Assembly: GCA_964413905.1 (NCBI GenBank)
Contig: CAYPUG010000110.1
Span: 1-8,921, forward strand
Origin: CAYPUG01 sp964413905
GTDB lineage: Bacteria > Chloroflexota > Anaerolineae > JAADDB01
Reading direction: 5' to 3'
Length of the DNA: 8,921 bases
Of this stretch, positions 6,061 through 8,921 are shown one piece after another (positions within the stretch are counted from its first letter, which is position 1; every line of letters starts with the position of its first letter). The translations under genes were made by a program, and so were the position numbers. The notes beneath the pieces were generated by a model. That model was given only the letters and a program-made list of their open reading frames with translations, did no database searches and was not told the origin of the DNA.

Positions 6061-8921
6061 GCATTCAGGTACTGTTGGTGGAGGACGATCCGTTTTTGGG
6101 TCAGGGATTGGCCGAGTACCTGGAACAAGAGTGGAGATGCACGGTAAGGCAAGCGGCCGATCGTGAAGAGGCTCTCCGCCTTGTGGAGCAAGACGGTCCG
6201 CACATCGATGTCGCGCTCATCGACCAGGTGCTGGGCGGGGACAACGGCATTGACATTATGCGGCTCATCAAAGCCGATTATCCCCAGTTGCCCGTCATTA
6301 TCTTTACCGGGTATGGGGATGTTCAAGCGGGGCAGCACGCGCTTCGTTCCGGGGCTTATCGCTACATGGAGAAGCCTCTTAAGCCCGAGGAGGTGGGCTT
6401 ACAAGTTCAACTGGCCGCGGAACACTATCGCCTGGCGCGAGAACGGGACATCCTCGGGCGTTTGCTGGAGGTCAGTCGGGCTCTCCTGCGTCACAACGAT
6501 CTCAACAGCGTATTGAACACCCTTGCCGAAAAAGTGCGGGAATTGACCGGGTTTCAGGAAGTGCTCGTCAGCGTGGTGCGTGGCGGGAAGGTGTACCACT
6601 TGGGCATTGCCGGCATTCCCGAGGAAGGCGCAGAACGCATACGACAGCGCGTGCGGGACTGGGAAGAGCATTTCGGGCCCCTTCTCCGCGACGCGCAGGC
6701 TCACGGGTGTAAAGTGGGAGAATACACCTATTTTATTCCCGCAGGCACATTGGACCTGTCTCATTATGGGCTGGAAGCGCAACCGGGGCAACGCGCGTGC
6801 TCCCGCGTGGGGGGGGACGGAGAGGGAGTCTGGCGTGCGGAAGATATGTTTGGTGCCCTCATTCAAGATGAAGATGGGCACCCCTTGGGTCTTATCTGGC
6901 TTGAGAGTCCTGAGAACTGTAAACGGCCGAGTCAGGAAACTATCCGCGTCATGGACCTGCTGGCCGCACAGGCCGCCATTGCTATTAGCCTTGTTCGGCG
7001 GCTGGAGGACGTGCTGGAGGCCACAGCCAAAGTGCATACCGCTAAAACTCTCCAGGACGCGCTGAACCTCATCGCCAAACAGGCGGCCCGTTTGCTCAAC
7101 GCGGATGCGGGGGGGGTGCTCCTGTTGGATCGGGCGCGCGAATACCTCTACTTTGCCGGCGCGTACGGCCTCTCGGAGAACATCGTAAAAGGCACGAAGG
7201 AACCGGTAGGCACCAGCATTGCCGGCCGCGTTGTGAAAGACGGAAAACCTCTCATCTCTTACGACGTGCCCAACGATCCCCGCTTTAAGAACCCCGCGGC
7301 GGCGGGGGAAGGCCTCCTGTCCATCATCAGTGTTCCCATTTGGCTTGAGGGTGAGATTATCGGGACGTTAGATGCTCAAAGCAAAATGCGCACGTACGCG
7401 TTTCGCGAGGAGAATATTCCCCTTTTAGAACAACTGGCCCGCCACGCGGCCGTGGCCATTGACCGGGCTCGCTTTATCGATGCCCTAAAGAACGTCACCC
7501 AAATGGCCCGGCTCGTTACACAATCTGTGTCAGAAGAGTCAAAACGACTCCTCGATTCCATTGTCGAGGGCATAGGAGAAATCATGGAGGCCGATTGCGT
7601 GGTGTTGTACCCCTTCGATGCACGGGTTCAAAAGTTTGATGTGGCAAGTGTTGCTGCTTGGGGACTTCAACAGCCCGATCGGTTCAACCCTAGGGACGAG
7701 GTGCGTGGTGAAACGAATGCCGTGTTCTACGTGCTCCGCCATTCTAAGCCGCCGGTGATAATCGAAGACATGGGGGATGAGAACAACCCGGAGGTATTCC
7801 AATTTAAGAAGCGGAAATTCATCCGACGAGAGGGCATTAAAGCCCTGATTGCTGCACCCCTGGCCCTCCCCGGGCGCGCGAATGTTCCTCCCCTGGGCGT
7901 GTTATTCGTGAACTACCGCAGTCCCCAGAAATTCACGGAGTGGGAAAAGGACATTTTCCGCCTGGTTGTGTCCTTTGGGGCCGTAGGCCTGCGCGCGACC
8001 CGCTCTCGGGAACGCAAACGCCAGGAATTGAAAGCGCTTGCGGAGGTGGTCAGTGTGATCTCCGATGCCGAGGACGTGGGAAAGGTGTGGGAGCGGGTCC
8101 TGACCATTGCCGCGGAGGTCACCCAGGCCGAGTACGGGGCCTTCCTGATGAAGGATGAGCGAGCGGACACCCTGCAGACCCGGTACGCTCACGGTGTTGA
8201 TGTTGAGATTTTCCGCTACGCCGATCCCATGTTGGCGAGACGCGGTATCACCCGCTGGGTGGTTGAGCACAAGAGGAGCGCCTTGGCTGTAAACATCCCG
8301 GGAAACGACACATGGCGGGACATATACGTGGAAGCCATAGAGGGCGTCCAATGTGAACTAACGGTGCCCATCCTTTACGGAGAGGAAATCCTGGGCATCA
8401 TCGACCTGGAGAGCCCCCGGCCTTACGCCTTCTCCGATGAAGACCAGCAATTCGTGGAGAACCTGGCCAACGTCGCGGCTATCACCATCCACATGGCCCG
8501 CACCCACCACCGGCTGGAGCGTACCCTCAACATCCTGGACACGTTGTTTCGGGCCACCCAGGGCCCCGAAGCGATTCCCACCATTTTGGAGGAAGCGCGT
8601 AAAGCCGTTGGCGCCGATTTCGCCAGTATTATGTTATACAACCGTTTTGTTCACGTCCTTGAGTTTACCCATTATTCGCCCCCGGGTGATTACCCCGCTC
8701 TTGTTGACCTTGAACACCGGATACCCCTGGGCCGTGAGGGACACAAACGGGGGATCACAGGCCGCGTGTTTCTGACCCAACAACCTGCCCTTGTCCCTAA
8801 TGTGCACCAAGATGAGGACTATGTGGATTTCACGGGGGAGACGCAATCGGAACTGGCCGTGCCCATCTTCAACGACGAGGGCGAGTGCATCGGCGTGCTC
8901 AACGTGGAAAGTCGGCAGGTG
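6057..8921 (+). CDS. Response-regulator receiver protein with at least five tandem GAF domains, partial, 3' end off window
   Basis: A frame stays open to the right edge, giving 955 residues. The N-terminal receiver (about 1-122) has the complete active site: Glu9-Asp10-Asp11, phospho-acceptor Asp56 in ALIDQVLG, Thr84 in IFTGYG and Lys106 in MEKPL. GAF-type sensor domains follow at about 145-312, 331-472, 492-647, 671-815 and from 836 to the end, joined by helical linkers. GAF 2, 4 and 5 carry the usual GI(T/A)-x-x-V turn, VP and IGxL/IxxxS strands; GAF 1 and 3 are more divergent. The kinase gene upstream overlaps by 4 bp and probably phosphorylates Asp56. No output domain is visible; a histidine kinase, GGDEF or phosphatase module might follow past the window. 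There is no membrane segment. GAF ligands cannot be predicted, and no obvious chromophore-Cys motif was recognised. Confidence 0.92.
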   Translation, partial: MSIQVLLVEDDPFLGQGLAEYLEQEWRCTVRQAADREEALRLVEQDGPHIDVALIDQVLGGDNGIDIMRLIKADYPQLPVIIFTGYGDVQAGQHALRSGAYRYMEKPLKPEEVGLQVQLAAEHYRLARERDILGRLLEVSRALLRHNDLNSVLNTLAEKVRELTGFQEVLVSVVRGGKVYHLGIAGIPEEGAERIRQRVRDWEEHFGPLLRDAQAHGCKVGEYTYFIPAGTLDLSHYGLEAQPGQRACSRVGGDGEGVWRAEDMFGALIQDEDGHPLGLIWLESPENCKRPSQETIRVMDLLAAQAAIAISLVRRLEDVLEATAKVHTAKTLQDALNLIAKQAARLLNADAGGVLLLDRAREYLYFAGAYGLSENIVKGTKEPVGTSIAGRVVKDGKPLISYDVPNDPRFKNPAAAGEGLLSIISVPIWLEGEIIGTLDAQSKMRTYAFREENIPLLEQLARHAAVAIDRARFIDALKNVTQMARLVTQSVSEESKRLLDSIVEGIGEIMEADCVVLYPFDARVQKFDVASVAAWGLQQPDRFNPRDEVRGETNAVFYVLRHSKPPVIIEDMGDENNPEVFQFKKRKFIRREGIKALIAAPLALPGRANVPPLGVLFVNYRSPQKFTEWEKDIFRLVVSFGAVGLRATRSRERKRQELKALAEVVSVISDAEDVGKVWERVLTIAAEVTQAEYGAFLMKDERADTLQTRYAHGVDVEIFRYADPMLARRGITRWVVEHKRSALAVNIPGNDTWRDIYVEAIEGVQCELTVPILYGEEILGIIDLESPRPYAFSDEDQQFVENLANVAAITIHMARTHHRLERTLNILDTLFRATQGPEAIPTILEEARKAVGADFASIMLYNRFVHVLEFTHYSPPGDYPALVDLEHRIPLGREGHKRGITGRVFLTQQPALVPNVHQDEDYVDFTGETQSELAVPIFNDEGECIGVLNVESRQV

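Noticed and set aside
6809..6816. Run of eight G that might signal a frameshift or programmed slippage
   Set aside because: The same frame is open before and after the run and GAF homology continues on both sides, so no shift is needed.
6399..7065. Open frames of 161 codons (plus) and 212 codons (minus) within the REC-GAF gene
   Set aside because: Both are shadows. The 955-codon frame containing REC and GAF motifs continues unbroken through this region.

Overview
The window looks like chromosomal DNA of a free-living, probably anaerobic or microaerophilic bacterium. My best guess is a Chloroflexota (Anaerolineae-like) lineage. This is an inference from three things: a fused gamma-alpha 2-oxoacid:ferredoxin oxidoreductase, soluble multi-GAF/REC signalling proteins, and a short GC-rich interspersed palindromic repeat of a kind I associate with that phylum. 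No rRNA, tRNA, CRISPR, transposase or phage gene was seen.

Left half (minus strand, read from right to left): scpA (chromosome-condensation kleisin, 3514-2765), a LysR-type regulator (2573-1563), then the N-terminal 430 residues of a 2-oxoacid:ferredoxin oxidoreductase alpha subunit (korA type, 1292 to the left edge). scpA appears to have an extended -10 box placed so that transcription would start on the A of its ATG, which suggests a leaderless mRNA. A 2.5-copy GC-rich palindromic repeat separates scpA from lysR. A strong predicted promoter and a leader of about 190 nt with two hairpins separate lysR from korA.

Right half (plus strand, divergent from scpA): a tightly coupled two-gene signalling operon with an ATGA overlap. 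The first gene (3760-6060) encodes a soluble 766-residue protein with the order S1-S1-(HTH-like)-REC-GAF-like-HisKA-HATPase: two tandem S1 RNA-binding domains on the front of a hybrid histidine kinase. The second gene (6057 to the right edge, open after 955 residues) encodes a receiver domain followed by at least five GAF domains, and its C-terminal output lies outside the window. Together they suggest a cytoplasmic phosphorelay whose input could be RNA, the ribosome or an RNA-degradation complex, with the second protein integrating small-molecule signals. This S1-kinase/REC-GAF pair is the most unusual content of the window.

The divergent 245-bp spacer between scpA and the kinase holds an 11-bp-phased direct repeat of the kind bound by OmpR-type regulators. 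The function of each module is well supported by sequence motifs. The way they work together is inference.
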